NCBI RefSeq assembly: GCF_030551755.1
Contig: NZ_JAUPEC010000017.1
Coordinates: 1-64,000, forward strand
DNA: 64,000 nt
Origin: Pseudocolwellia sp. AS88
GTDB taxonomy: Bacteria; Pseudomonadota; Gammaproteobacteria; Enterobacterales; Alteromonadaceae
Reading direction: 5' to 3'
Below are positions 54,977-64,000 of this stretch, one piece after another (the stretch's first letter is position 1; the number at the start of each line of letters is the position of its first letter). The position numbers and the translations under genes are program-made. The notes under the pieces were generated by a model, which saw only the letters and a list, made by a program, of their open reading frames with translations, made no database searches and was not told the DNA's origin.

Positions 54977-55782
54977 ATAACCTAACAATAAGCGATGAGG
55001 TTTTATCTGCCTTTTTAGATGCCGAATTACCTGAGCAACAAATGGAGCAGATCAGAGAAGCATTACTTGAGGATGACAACTTAGCGAACCGTTTAGCTGA
55101 CTTGGCTATGGTTGATGAAGTTATAGCGACTAAATATGATGAAATTAATCAGCAACCTTTACCTGCGGCTATTAACGAATTATTAGCAGCGATACCAGAA
55201 GAAAAAGCTTCGGTGACTGCTATACAAGCTGCTGAGAATTTTTCCGAAAATACAGCAAGCCAGCAAGATCTAAACAATACACGTAGTTCGGAAGAAAAAA
55301 GTAATGTTGTTAGCCTTTGGCAGCGTGCAAAAAACTCAACCAACAAGCCTTTTGCTTTAGCTGCTAGCATAGCTGTTGCAGCAGGACTGTTTGCTACTGT
55401 GTTTAGTCAAACAAACAATTTATCAGGCGATAACTGGCAAGAAGTTGCTCAAATATTAGAGCAGAAAACCAGTGGCAATGAACAAACATTAGCGAATGGT
55501 AAAACCATAAAAACTCAACTCACTTTTAATAATCAGCAAGGTAACTTTTGTCGCCAATATGATGTAACGAGTAAAATAGATATTGAACGTAATATCGCTT
55601 GTCGTGTTAATCAAGAATGGGAATTAGCTTTAACTGTTGTCGAACAGAAACAAGCGACACAAAACTACCAAACCGCTACGTCAAACAGCATGTTACGAGA
55701 GCAAATAGACAATATGGCTTCAGGTGACTTTTTAGATAAACAACAAGAACAACAAGTAATTAATAATCGTTGGGCAAAGTAA
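54973..55782 (+). CDS. Membrane anti-sigma factor
   Basis: 269 residues. N-terminal domain (ISDEVLSAFLDAELPEQQMEQIREALLEDDNLANRLADLAMVDE) typical of anti-sigma factors, a transmembrane helix near 130-147 (PFALAASIAVAAGLFATVF) and a periplasmic domain with two Cys (NFCRQYDVT and NIACRVNQEWEL) that could form a disulfide. Coupled to the sigma gene by a 4-base overlap. Probably degraded or released upon an envelope signal. Confidence 0.85.
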   Translation: MNNLTISDEVLSAFLDAELPEQQMEQIREALLEDDNLANRLADLAMVDEVIATKYDEINQQPLPAAINELLAAIPEEKASVTAIQAAENFSENTASQQDLNNTRSSEEKSNVVSLWQRAKNSTNKPFALAASIAVAAGLFATVFSQTNNLSGDNWQEVAQILEQKTSGNEQTLANGKTIKTQLTFNNQQGNFCRQYDVTSKIDIERNIACRVNQEWELALTVVEQKQATQNYQTATSNSMLREQIDNMASGDFLDKQQEQQVINNRWAK

Positions 55783-55825
55783 CTATAAAGGCTTACTCTA
55801 ACCTAGATTAAATGAGGAAAATATT

Positions 55826-56347
55826 ATGAAAAAAATAATTATATTAGCAACACTTATCGGTTTTTTAGCTGCTTGTTCGTCAAGCCCAGAATATCGCGCA
55901 GCCAAGAATAACGGCTATGGCTATCAAGAAAGTATTTTGAATCAAGATAAAATACGCGTGCACTTCAAAACTCGTGACGACAACAAGCTTAAAGCCATTG
56001 ATTACACTTTTTTACGTGCAGCCGAATTAACTGTTCGTGAAGGCTACGATTGGTTTGTAGTAACAAATCGTGATGTGTTAGTTGACGGTAAAAACCAACC
56101 ACGCAGTACAATTCATACAGGCATAGGTACAAGTCGTGATTGTGGTTTATATGGCTGTAGAAATCAGCCAAGCACTCAATTAGGTATAGGTATTAACTTA
56201 AGTGATCAAGGTCAAGACATCGAAAGTATTTTAGAAATAAAACTAGGTAAAGGTGTTCGTCCTGAAACACAAGACAGCTACGAAGCGCGTGAGATAATCA
56301 CTAATATGGAAGCTAAGTATCAAATAAATGCTGAAAATAAAGAGTAA
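55826..56347 (+). CDS. Small lipoprotein, CC0125-like
   Basis: 173 residues. Lipoprotein signal with lipobox FLAAC near residue 17. Body: YGYQESILNQDKIRVHFKTRDD, then YTFLRAAELTVREGYDWFVVTNRD, characteristic of the CC0125/CC1285 lipoprotein family whose function is unknown. 43 bp behind the anti-sigma gene with an AGGAAAA site, so last in the sigma operon. It may be a target or reporter of the envelope response. Confidence 0.8.
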   Translation: MKKIIILATLIGFLAACSSSPEYRAAKNNGYGYQESILNQDKIRVHFKTRDDNKLKAIDYTFLRAAELTVREGYDWFVVTNRDVLVDGKNQPRSTIHTGIGTSRDCGLYGCRNQPSTQLGIGINLSDQGQDIESILEIKLGKGVRPETQDSYEAREIITNMEAKYQINAENKE

Positions 56348-56445
56348 ATCAGTTTAAGTTAAACTCTGCTAAGTTAATTAATTCTAAGTTAATTTATTCT
56401 ATGTTAATTATGCAGCCAGTTGCAAAGCTGATGAACCTTATAAAT

Positions 56446-56497
56446 AAAGGGTAATAACGTTATGATGAATTTAGATCATAAGGTTACTACCCTTTTT
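56446..56497. terminator. Bidirectional terminator
   Basis: AAAGGGTAATAAC at the left pairs with GTTACTACCCTTT at the right (one mismatch), with an inner TTATGAT/ATCATAA pairing and flanking A- and T-runs. Separates the lipoprotein and monooxygenase genes. Confidence 0.8.
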
Positions 56498-56509
56498 AGT
56501 ATTAAGCTT

Positions 56510-58072
56510 TTAACTTTTCAATTCTTGCTTTTTTTGTTCTTTTCTTATTAAGCAACGACCTCTTGGTTCATCACCTTCATGGAGGACTGTTTCAGAATGT
56601 AAAAACTTTGCAGCCTCAGCTGAGTCTTTAACTTTAACCATACTTCGTTCTAGCATTTCAGCTTCAAAATCGTTAAGCATGCTTTCTCTTATACCAACCT
56701 CTCGCCATTGCGATAAAGGTCGACATTCTTTTGTTATACCTCTAGCTAATGCAAGTGCATCAAGTAAAGCTTGATTAGCACCTTGTCCTTTGAAAGGACT
56801 CATGGGATGAGCCGCATCGCCAATAAGAGTAACTTGTTCGTTTTTTTGCAATAGATCTGGAGTGAGAGATTTTCGGTCATAAACAGGATAACCAGAAATC
56901 TGTGTAGCCATAGTAGCAGCTAAAATTTGAGGAATAGGATCATGCCACTGACATCGACTTAACGCTTCATCTTTAAGTGCCTGAGAACCTTTTTCACTTA
57001 GCGCTTTAGCTGCTTCTTCCGTCATAGGGAAACTCAATTGCCACATTATTGAGTCAAACGAGTAAGGCATAACGTAAATACGTTCATTGCCATTAGCTGT
57101 TTGAAATACTGTGGCTGAATCAAGCAAAGAAAGGTCAAAATCTGAAGGGGATAAATTTTCAATAGCGGCTAACGGGCATATACCCAAAATAACAATACAG
57201 CCTAAATAACATAAAGGAAAAGCTCCTTCTCCTAGTAATAACTCACGCACCGAACTGCGAATTCCGTCGGCACCAACAATAAGATCTGCACTAGCATGCT
57301 TTATCTCGTTACCTACTTGAAAACTCAACCCTATCGCTTCATTTTTGCTGCCATTTATATTTACATTATTATTTTCACTTTCATTTAGGCTTTCAGCGCC
57401 ATTAAAATCTATTAACTGATGTCCCCATTTTATTGAGCTATTTAAGTCTTGCTCGCCGAATTGTTCTGCTGACCGATCCCCCAATTGTTCAAGTAATGCT
57501 AAACGTAATGCCTGTCTAGCTATATGCACGTTAGTTCGTTTTGCTAAAGCCTTATCTCCCGTAGATAACCATTTTCTACTGCCCCACTCACCTATAACTT
57601 TCCCGTCGGTGGTGTGTACTACGTGCTGGGTTGAAATGATGCCTTCGTTTAACGAAAATATGCCTAAACCTTCAATTGCCCTACTCGCTTGTTGCAGCGT
57701 AAGTCCATAGCCTTGTGAACGTGCTTCAAAGTTATTATCGCGTTCATAAAGGGTAAAAGGAATACCACGATGTAAACAAGCTACGGCAAGAGCAACTCCG
57801 CCTATTCCGCCACCAATAATAGCGATATTAGGGTATCTTTTATCGGCTAACATTTGCTCAGCACAAGCAACCAAACCAGAGCCGTTGCAAACAATACAAT
57901 TGTCTAAGTGACCTTTAGGGCGAACAGGAGGGATACCTTCAGCATTATTTTTTTCAAATTCGTCTAACTCTCGTTGATAACGCAGTTTAGCTTTTTTACG
58001 GATCCGTTTACTTTTTTTACCACTGCCTTGGCAGTTAGAACAAGTAGTCCAATGATCTTCTACATTTTGCAT
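56510..58072 (-). CDS. FAD monooxygenase fused to a DnaJ-type zinc finger
   Basis: 520 residues. The first 75 residues carry two CxxCxGxG-type motifs (CSNCQGSGKK and CIVCNGSGL), as in the DnaJ cysteine-rich domain, separated by a basic helix. From about residue 80 comes a full FAD-dependent hydroxylase: dinucleotide motif IAIIGGGIGGVALAVAC, the DG motif LIVGADGIRSSVRELL and LIGDAAHPMSPFKGQGANQALLDA (GD motif). The organisation is that of salicylate hydroxylase-like enzymes. The zinc finger suggests binding to a protein or nucleic-acid partner. Substrate unknown. Single gene. Confidence 0.85.
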   Translation of the reverse strand: MQNVEDHWTTCSNCQGSGKKSKRIRKKAKLRYQRELDEFEKNNAEGIPPVRPKGHLDNCIVCNGSGLVACAEQMLADKRYPNIAIIGGGIGGVALAVACLHRGIPFTLYERDNNFEARSQGYGLTLQQASRAIEGLGIFSLNEGIISTQHVVHTTDGKVIGEWGSRKWLSTGDKALAKRTNVHIARQALRLALLEQLGDRSAEQFGEQDLNSSIKWGHQLIDFNGAESLNESENNNVNINGSKNEAIGLSFQVGNEIKHASADLIVGADGIRSSVRELLLGEGAFPLCYLGCIVILGICPLAAIENLSPSDFDLSLLDSATVFQTANGNERIYVMPYSFDSIMWQLSFPMTEEAAKALSEKGSQALKDEALSRCQWHDPIPQILAATMATQISGYPVYDRKSLTPDLLQKNEQVTLIGDAAHPMSPFKGQGANQALLDALALARGITKECRPLSQWREVGIRESMLNDFEAEMLERSMVKVKDSAEAAKFLHSETVLHEGDEPRGRCLIRKEQKKQELKS

Positions 58073-58327
58073 ATCTGCTACTTGCTCATTTTATGGCTTA
58101 TTGATGGTTGTTTATTTATGGTCGATTATTACTTGGCTAGCTTTTGGCTTCTCATCATAAGAAAAAGATAAGGAAGTACAATGGATAACAGTCTTAAATT
58201 ATTATAGCCTTTATTACTGATGATAAGAATACAACTAGAACAAAACAAAACTGTTACTACTACTTTATTAAATTTCTACTTTATTACGCCCTTTCTCCTT
58301 TATCATTTTCTCTTAACGAAATAAGAA

Positions 58328-58353
58328 GGGTAATAACATCGCTGTTATTACCC
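58328..58353. terminator. Terminator of the LplT-Aas gene
   Basis: GGGTAATAAC and GTTATTACCC flank a short ATCGCT loop region; the 24-base core is the same as at 41766-41789. The rest of 58073-58421 shows nothing more. Confidence 0.7.
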
Positions 58354-58421
58354 TCATTTTAAAACACTGTTTAACTAAATAAAAAACTAGCCATCAATGC
58401 CTGACTTTTAATTACTTTTGT

Positions 58422-61400
58422 TTAAGCGTTATTTTCTGTTGATGATGCAAGTTTTACAGCTAACTTTTTAGCACCTGCGAAATCACTTTTACCACTGCCA
58501 AGTTTAGGTAATTCATCCACTTGGTAAATATCAGAAGGCAACATAAGTGCGTTGACTTGCTGGCTAATGAGTATATCTTTTAGCGCTTTTAAATCTATGG
58601 CGATATTAGATAACAGCACTATGCGTTCACCTTTTTTAGCATCAGGTAAATTTACCGCTAAAATCTCAACGGCTTTATTTTTGTCAGCACTGTTTTCATC
58701 TGAGCTATTCTTATATGAACTGGTTTCATCTAAATCATTAAGATTCAAAGCTGCTAGCGAAGTACATACGGCTTCTTCAACCGCCGTTAAACTCACCATT
58801 TCACCACCTACTTTGGCAAAGCGTGAATAACGATCAACAATTGATAAAAAACCATCACAATCTAAATAACCTTTATCACCCGTTTTGTACCAGCGGCGTC
58901 CATCAAGCTCAACAATCACTTCTTTAGTTTTAGCTTCATCTTTCAAATATCCTGACATCACTTGGTTACCTGAAATTAAAATTAATCCACTTTCACCTGC
59001 TGGTAAACTTTCTAAACTAATAGGGTCAACAATACGAAACGCACAACCTGGTAATGGCATACCTACCGTACCGGGTTTATTACCCTGCTGAACACGCCAA
59101 TCATTTTGATCAAGCTGATCTGGCATATTTACACTTGCAACAGGTGTCGTTTCAGTAGCTCCATAACCTTCATAAATATCGGTATTAAACTTCGCTTTAA
59201 ACTCACTACGAACTGTTTCGGGTAGTTTTTCAGCACCCGCAACAACAGTACGTAAACTCTCTAACATTAACGGTTGTACTTTTTTATTACGTGTATACAG
59301 CCTTAAAAATGTAGCCGTTGCACATAACAAGGTTGCTTTGTATTTTGATATTGCTTTAGAAATATTTAATACATCAGTAGGGTCTGGATGACATACTACA
59401 GGTACGCCTTCAATAAGTGGTAAGAAGGTAGTAACCGTTAAACCAAATGAATGAAATGGTGGTAACGAGCCCATTACAACTTCATCTTCACGAGTTCTGA
59501 GTACATCACTAATTTGTCTAATGTTAGCAATAAAATTATGATGGCTTAACATGATCCCTTTAGGGATCCCTTCACTTCCACTTGAAAACAAAATAGCGGC
59601 ATTATCATTTAATGAAACAGTTTTCCCGAACAAAAAGTGAAATACATTTACAGGCAGTAAATAAGTCGCCAATAATACCGAGAGAAAACGAACTTTAGAT
59701 ATTTGTGTTTTAAGTTCTTCTAAATACACCACCTTTACATTTTTAAGCATTGCTTCAACATCGATGTTTTTAGATATTAGTTTTTGTACAAACTTCTTTG
59801 ATGTAAATACCGTTTTGATTTCTGCATTTTCTATACCTTTTTGTACCGAACTTACACTCGTGGTGTAGTTTAAATTTACCGTTGTTTTACCTTTTAATAA
59901 TACCGCCATGTTGGTAATAACAGCTGCAGAACTAGCAGGTAGCATTAAACCTATATTTTGACTTTTATCCATTCTGGCGATTTTGCTCGCGAATAAAGTA
60001 GTGGCTATAACTAACTTACGATTTGAAAATACTTGACCATTACTATCAATCACCGAAACATCACTTTTGTGTTTAAATGCAGTACGTAACCAAGTCAATG
60101 CTAAAGGATCCGATTTTGATGTTTGTAGATCCCATGCGTCATACGATAATTCAAATACTTCATGCTTTAGAACATTAGCAGGTGTGTTCATTGGTAAAGG
60201 TTTACCAAAAGTTATTGAGATATTTCTACGAAAGCCATTACCTGTATTCTTTTGTAATTTTTTACTATTAGCTCGTGATAAACGGCTTCCCCATAATCCA
60301 TGTAAATAGAAAGGCACAATCACACCATCAACATCATCAACCACACGTTCAAAACCTGTTCTAAATACACCTAACGAACCTGTTCTGCTTATAGCCCCTT
60401 CTGGAAATAAGCAAACCACATCACCATTTTTTAAAGCCTGATTCACTGCATCTAATGAACCTTTACTGTTTCCTGAACTGATTGGAATACAACCGAAAAA
60501 CTTCATTAATGGCTTTAAATACCATAGGTTATAAATACTACGTAGCATTACAAAGCGCACTTTTCGTGGGCAAACCATTTGTAATAAGATGCCGTCAATC
60601 CAACTAATATGATTACCTAATAGCAGGAGACCTTTGCTTTCAGGTAAGTTATCAAAGCCTAATACATCAATCTTATATTTACGATTTAATACCAAAGCAG
60701 CCAAAATCGTGATTAATGAATGAGGTAATTGATATACGGTATAAATTGCTCCAGCTAGTGAGATAGACATCAATAAATAGAAAATATTAACACTACTAAG
60801 GCCTAAGCTAACCAGCACAATGGTGCCAATTAAAAAACTTAACATCGTCACATTTTGTACTAGATTATTACCCGCTAAAACAGTACCCAATTCATTTTCT
60901 TTTGCGTGATATTGCATTAGTGAATTTAATGGAACAATTAACAATCCACCCGCCACACCTAAACCAAGGAACATGGCGGCCATTGAGTAAACAGAGGTTA
61001 AGCCAGCCACACCACCTAAAAGAAATGCAAAACCAACGGCAGCAATAGGTATCAGTCCTAATTCAATATGATTTTTAGAAATACGCGCTGCCCACAAAGA
61101 ACCAATAACAATACCAATACCTGTAGAGCCCAAAATGGCTTGAATTATAAGTGTGTTATCAATCGCTAAGGTTTCTTTTGCGAACGCAGGAAACGTTGCT
61201 AGCATGACTTGTGAAACAGCCCAAAATATAGATAAACCAACAATAGATAACCAAACCTCACGCTTTTCAAAAATAGTTTTAAAATTCGCTTTAAGGTAAG
61301 TACCTTTTAGGTAATCGTCTTTTACAAATACTTTGTTATCGTCACGTTCTTTAGTTTTCTCTAACTGACGAGAGAACAACCATTCAACAACCGATAACAC

Positions 61401-61967
61401 AACAAATACCCAGCCTAATACAACAACACTCTGCATAATGGTGGCGGTACTGTCTAACTCAACGTCTATTAATAAATATTCGAAAAAAGCTGAAAAAACA
61501 AAAGTACTGGCAAGAATAGAAACAATAGTAATGGCCTGCACAAGCGCATTACCTTCAGCTAACTTTTTCACGCCAATTAACTCTTTTAAATAACCATATT
61601 TGGCAGGTGAATAAATAGCAGATTGAATCCCCATAACAAACGTTAAAGCAAAAGCAGCGATAAACCAGCCTTGCGAATAACATAGAGTAATTAATAACGT
61701 AGCGATAATTGCAAAAATCGCACTATTGCGCATTATTTGTGGTTTAGGGTATTTGTCGGCAAGAAAGCCAGAAGGAGTAAACAGGAGAATAAAAGGTAAT
61801 AGAATTAATCCATTAACTACAGCAGTTAGTATTATTTGTATGTCACCGTCGTACATTTTAAACACGGTATTCTGAATAATAATTTTATGCCCTAAATCTA
61901 CAAAGGCGTTTATAAATACCATCGCTAAATAAGCGAAAAAGCCTTTATAACTAAATAATTGCTTCAT
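58422..61967 (-). CDS. aas: LplT-Aas fusion: lysophospholipid transporter / acyltransferase / acyl-ACP synthetase
   Basis: 1181 residues. Residues 1-415: MFS-type lysophospholipid flippase (about 11 helices) related to LplT. Residues about 430-635: PlsC-type acyltransferase with the HX4D box GNHISWIDGILLQ and FPEGAISRTG. Residues about 650-1175: AMP-forming ligase with ILFSSGSEGIPKGIMLSHHN, YGATETTPVAS and YKTGDKGYLDCDGFLSIVDR. In E. coli LplT and Aas are separate; here they are one chain, as in many marine gammaproteobacteria. The protein brings lysophosphatidylethanolamine back and re-acylates it. Divergent from an XRE regulator. Confidence 0.92.
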   Translation of the reverse strand: MKQLFSYKGFFAYLAMVFINAFVDLGHKIIIQNTVFKMYDGDIQIILTAVVNGLILLPFILLFTPSGFLADKYPKPQIMRNSAIFAIIATLLITLCYSQGWFIAAFALTFVMGIQSAIYSPAKYGYLKELIGVKKLAEGNALVQAITIVSILASTFVFSAFFEYLLIDVELDSTATIMQSVVVLGWVFVVLSVVEWLFSRQLEKTKERDDNKVFVKDDYLKGTYLKANFKTIFEKREVWLSIVGLSIFWAVSQVMLATFPAFAKETLAIDNTLIIQAILGSTGIGIVIGSLWAARISKNHIELGLIPIAAVGFAFLLGGVAGLTSVYSMAAMFLGLGVAGGLLIVPLNSLMQYHAKENELGTVLAGNNLVQNVTMLSFLIGTIVLVSLGLSSVNIFYLLMSISLAGAIYTVYQLPHSLITILAALVLNRKYKIDVLGFDNLPESKGLLLLGNHISWIDGILLQMVCPRKVRFVMLRSIYNLWYLKPLMKFFGCIPISSGNSKGSLDAVNQALKNGDVVCLFPEGAISRTGSLGVFRTGFERVVDDVDGVIVPFYLHGLWGSRLSRANSKKLQKNTGNGFRRNISITFGKPLPMNTPANVLKHEVFELSYDAWDLQTSKSDPLALTWLRTAFKHKSDVSVIDSNGQVFSNRKLVIATTLFASKIARMDKSQNIGLMLPASSAAVITNMAVLLKGKTTVNLNYTTSVSSVQKGIENAEIKTVFTSKKFVQKLISKNIDVEAMLKNVKVVYLEELKTQISKVRFLSVLLATYLLPVNVFHFLFGKTVSLNDNAAILFSSGSEGIPKGIMLSHHNFIANIRQISDVLRTREDEVVMGSLPPFHSFGLTVTTFLPLIEGVPVVCHPDPTDVLNISKAISKYKATLLCATATFLRLYTRNKKVQPLMLESLRTVVAGAEKLPETVRSEFKAKFNTDIYEGYGATETTPVASVNMPDQLDQNDWRVQQGNKPGTVGMPLPGCAFRIVDPISLESLPAGESGLILISGNQVMSGYLKDEAKTKEVIVELDGRRWYKTGDKGYLDCDGFLSIVDRYSRFAKVGGEMVSLTAVEEAVCTSLAALNLNDLDETSSYKNSSDENSADKNKAVEILAVNLPDAKKGERIVLLSNIAIDLKALKDILISQQVNALMLPSDIYQVDELPKLGSGKSDFAGAKKLAVKLASSTENNA

Positions 61968-62064
61968 TTTCTTCCCTAAAAGTTTGTAATAAGTAGCGCT
62001 AGCATGCAGATGATTACTTTATTTTGCTACCACTACCTTAACTGTCGCGTTATATTAGCCAAAG

Positions 62065-62083
62065 GGTATCGTTAAATGATACC
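62065..62083. promoter_or_regulatory. Palindromic operator-like site, aas / XRE gap
   Basis: GGTATC (62065-62070) and GATACC (62078-62083), extendable to 9-bp arms with one mismatch. Placed between the divergent aas and XRE genes. A related 19-bp site lies at 62918-62936, behind the XRE gene. Confidence 0.5.
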
Positions 62084-62168
62084 ATGTACAGGTTTTATGT
62101 GATTATTATTCAAAACATCATGAAAGATTAACACGCGAATCGCTTATTAAAGAAGAAGTAAAACGGAT

Positions 62169-62906
62169 ATGGCTCAAACAAGCGCACTACTTAAAGCACT
62201 AAAAAAAGAATTAAAAGCCAATGGCTTAACTTATGCTGATGTTGCAAAACATTTAGATTTAGCTCAAGCGAGTATTAAACGATTATTCTCAGAAGAAAAT
62301 ATTTCTTTAGTTCGCCTTGATCAAATATGCCAAATGATGAATTTAGAGATATCAGACTTAGTAAAAACCATGAGTGAACAGCAAGGACAGCTGCAGCGAT
62401 TAAGTGTTGAACAAGAACAAGAAATTACCAAAGACATTAATTTATTGCTCATCACTATTTGCGTACTGAATAAATGGACTATGGCTGAAATGATGGACCA
62501 TTATCAGATGCCTGAAACGGAATGCATTCAAAAATTAGCACAATTAGACAAGCTCAAAATTATCGATTTATTACCAGGTAATCGCATTAAGTTGTTGGTT
62601 GATAGTAATTTTGGTTGGCGTGAAAATGGACCTATTCAACGGTTCTTTCAACAAACAATTGGTAACGAATATTTCAATAGCCAATTTGAGCATAATGATG
62701 AAATATTATTAGTGCTAAACGGTATGTTATCAAATCAAAGTAATGGTGAGTTTCAACGTAAACTAAAACGTTTAGCGCGAGAATTCGAGCTATTAAATCA
62801 AGAAGATACTAATCTTAACCTTAATGACCGACATGGTGTAACCGCGGTATTAGCTATTAGAGGTTGGCGTTATGGATTGTTTGAACATTTGCGCAATCAA
62901 AATTAA
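62169..62906 (+). CDS. XRE-family regulator
   Basis: 245 residues. N-terminal Cro/CI helix-turn-helix (LKANGLTYADVAKHLDLAQASIKRLFSEENISLVRLDQICQMM, about 14-57), then a helical ligand or dimerisation domain with no name I know. Likely binds the palindrome in its own promoter region and so may control aas. Soluble. Confidence 0.82.
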   Translation: MAQTSALLKALKKELKANGLTYADVAKHLDLAQASIKRLFSEENISLVRLDQICQMMNLEISDLVKTMSEQQGQLQRLSVEQEQEITKDINLLLITICVLNKWTMAEMMDHYQMPETECIQKLAQLDKLKIIDLLPGNRIKLLVDSNFGWRENGPIQRFFQQTIGNEYFNSQFEHNDEILLVLNGMLSNQSNGEFQRKLKRLAREFELLNQEDTNLNLNDRHGVTAVLAIRGWRYGLFEHLRNQN

Positions 62907-62917
62907 TCACACCTAAA

Positions 62918-62936
62918 AGTATCGATATTTAATACC
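62918..62936. promoter_or_regulatory. Second XRE-type operator candidate
   Basis: 19-bp stretch AGTATCG...TAATACC matches the site at 62065-62083 at about 14 of 19 positions; upstream of the VIT-domain gene. Weak alone. Confidence 0.3.
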
Positions 62937-63064
62937 ATAAGTTGCCTAACACACGACTTTATCTTTTACAGTTGCGTTAAGTAATACAAAAAACCAAACT
63001 CTCTCGCATAACAAAAAGCAACAACCGCTGGCGTTGTTGTTAAGTGAAAAAGTAAGGGTTTGTA

Positions 63065-64000
63065 ATGAAAAGCTTATGGTTTAATCAATTCAAAAAATTC
63101 ACGTTAATCGTTTTTACTTTAGTGATTTCAATATTCTTTAGTATTAGTAGCTTTGCTACGGGTTTAATGCAGCCAATAAATAGCTCAGTAGACCAATTAA
63201 ATATTAAAGAACACCATGTTAATGTTGCTATCGAAGACGGATATGCAATTACAAGCATTGAGCAAGTATTTTTCAACCCAACAAGTGATGACCTAGAGGC
63301 TAAATACTCTTTTCCTGTGCCAAGAAAAGCAGCAGTAGGCGAATTTACTTATTGGATTGATGGCAAGCCTGTAACTGGTGAAGTTGTTGAAAAAGAAAAA
63401 GCTCGCAACATATACAAACAAGAGAAACAGGCAGGAAGAGAAACTGCTTTAACAGAACAAAACAGTTATAAAGCCTTTGAAAGCCATGTTTACCCTGTAA
63501 GAGCAAATCAAGATGTGCGTATAAAACTTGTATATATACAGCCAGCTCATGTTGAAACTTCAATAGGCCGCTATGTTTACCCGTTAGAAGACGGTGGAAC
63601 TGACACAGAAAAGCTCGCTTTTTGGGATTATAATAATACTGTTACTGAGCACTTTAGTTTTAAGCTTTTATTTCGCTCTTCTTACCCTGTAGATCAATTT
63701 AGGTTACCTAAGCACCCTAATGCAAAAGTTACAAAAATATCTGAACAAGAATGGTCTGTTGAGTTAATTAACGACGCAACAGCCAATAAAGCTATAACTA
63801 GCGAAAGCCAAGCCCTCAGCAATGAACCTCAATTATCGAGCAACTCTCAATTAAGAGAAGAAACTTCTTCATCTTTAACTAAAAATATATCAGCTACAAA
63901 TATCGTACACACTTTAGATCAAGACATTGTGGTGTATTGGCGACATAAAGCGAACTTACCAGGTAGAGTTGAGCTAATTAGCTATAAGGAAGCAGACAAA
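63065..64000 (+). CDS. VIT-domain protein, probably VWA-containing (partial)
   Basis: The frame from the ATG at 63065 runs open to the window end (312 residues visible). AAGGG lies upstream of the ATG. Signal peptide or anchor at residues 1-35 (TLIVFTLVISIFFSISSFA), then a VIT domain: VDQLNIKEHHVNVAIEDGYAITSIEQVFFNPTSDDLEAKYSFPVP, GEVVEKEKARNIYKQEKQAGRETAL and ESHVYPVRANQDVRIKLVYIQP. The VIT plus VWA arrangement of inter-alpha-trypsin-inhibitor-like bacterial proteins would place a VWA domain beyond the window. Confidence 0.8.
   Translation, partial: MKSLWFNQFKKFTLIVFTLVISIFFSISSFATGLMQPINSSVDQLNIKEHHVNVAIEDGYAITSIEQVFFNPTSDDLEAKYSFPVPRKAAVGEFTYWIDGKPVTGEVVEKEKARNIYKQEKQAGRETALTEQNSYKAFESHVYPVRANQDVRIKLVYIQPAHVETSIGRYVYPLEDGGTDTEKLAFWDYNNTVTEHFSFKLLFRSSYPVDQFRLPKHPNAKVTKISEQEWSVELINDATANKAITSESQALSNEPQLSSNSQLREETSSSLTKNISATNIVHTLDQDIVVYWRHKANLPGRVELISYKEADK

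Overview
This is a 64 kb chromosomal window from a low-GC, AT-rich gammaproteobacterium, most likely a marine member of the Alteromonadales close to Colwellia or Thalassotalea. The taxonomy is inferred from base composition, the fadIJ arrangement, the fused LplT-Aas protein, the Bat operon, the TonB-dependent receptor and the many lipoproteins with Ala/Gly-Cys lipoboxes. I see no rRNA, tRNA, CRISPR array, prophage or intact insertion sequence. Most of the window is housekeeping or accessory metabolism with compact operons.

Layout. 1-1015: the 3' end of a gene made of 51-bp tandem repeats, coupled to a 34-residue Trp-rich peptide gene, then a small membrane protein. 1016-4506 (minus): fadI-fadJ beta-oxidation operon with a FadR-like operator. 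5083-12263 (plus): MoxR/DUF58/DUF4381/BatA/BatB/BatD operon. 12542-13817: ECF sigma factor and DUF3379 anti-sigma. 13965-17004: PutP and an EAL-HDOD signalling protein. 17129-24786: beta-glucoside locus (secreted GH3, cytoplasmic GH1, GPH symporter, LacI regulator, SemiSWEET) with a LacI-type operator and a MITE. 25176-29328: beta-lactamase-like hydrolase, DUF4442 protein and two membrane proteins.

29597-31528: a 24-bp palindromic Zur-type box upstream of a CobW GTPase and a DUF1826 protein. 31645-36511: GST, the U32 enzyme RlhA, and an SMP-30 lipoprotein gene bracketed by rlhA 3' sequence and a decayed copy of it. 36512-40576: bicupin, LytTR membrane regulator, DUF2141 protein, Tat-exported carotenoid oxygenase. 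41032-49744: orphan membrane protein, a TonB receptor plus lipoprotein phosphatase pair, a tandem pseudo-nitrilase and an unrecognised 423-residue protein.

50108-52101: an exported Ser/Thr-rich protein whose C-terminal 80 residues form an almost perfect four-residue repeat, followed by an outer-membrane beta-barrel. 52192-56347: ACT protein, small membrane protein, S8 protease divergent from an ECF sigma/anti-sigma/lipoprotein operon; both divergent promoters have the same GGAAT-N16-CG spacing. 56510-64000: a DnaJ-type zinc-finger plus FAD monooxygenase fusion, LplT-Aas fusion, XRE regulator and the start of a VIT-domain protein.

The best candidates for something undescribed are the four-residue-repeat secreted protein with its barrel, the sigma-controlled protease module, the repeat-protein/34-residue-peptide pair at the left edge, and the double-domain pseudo-nitrilase. 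Family names come from reading motifs without database searches; regulator-operator pairings are inference.
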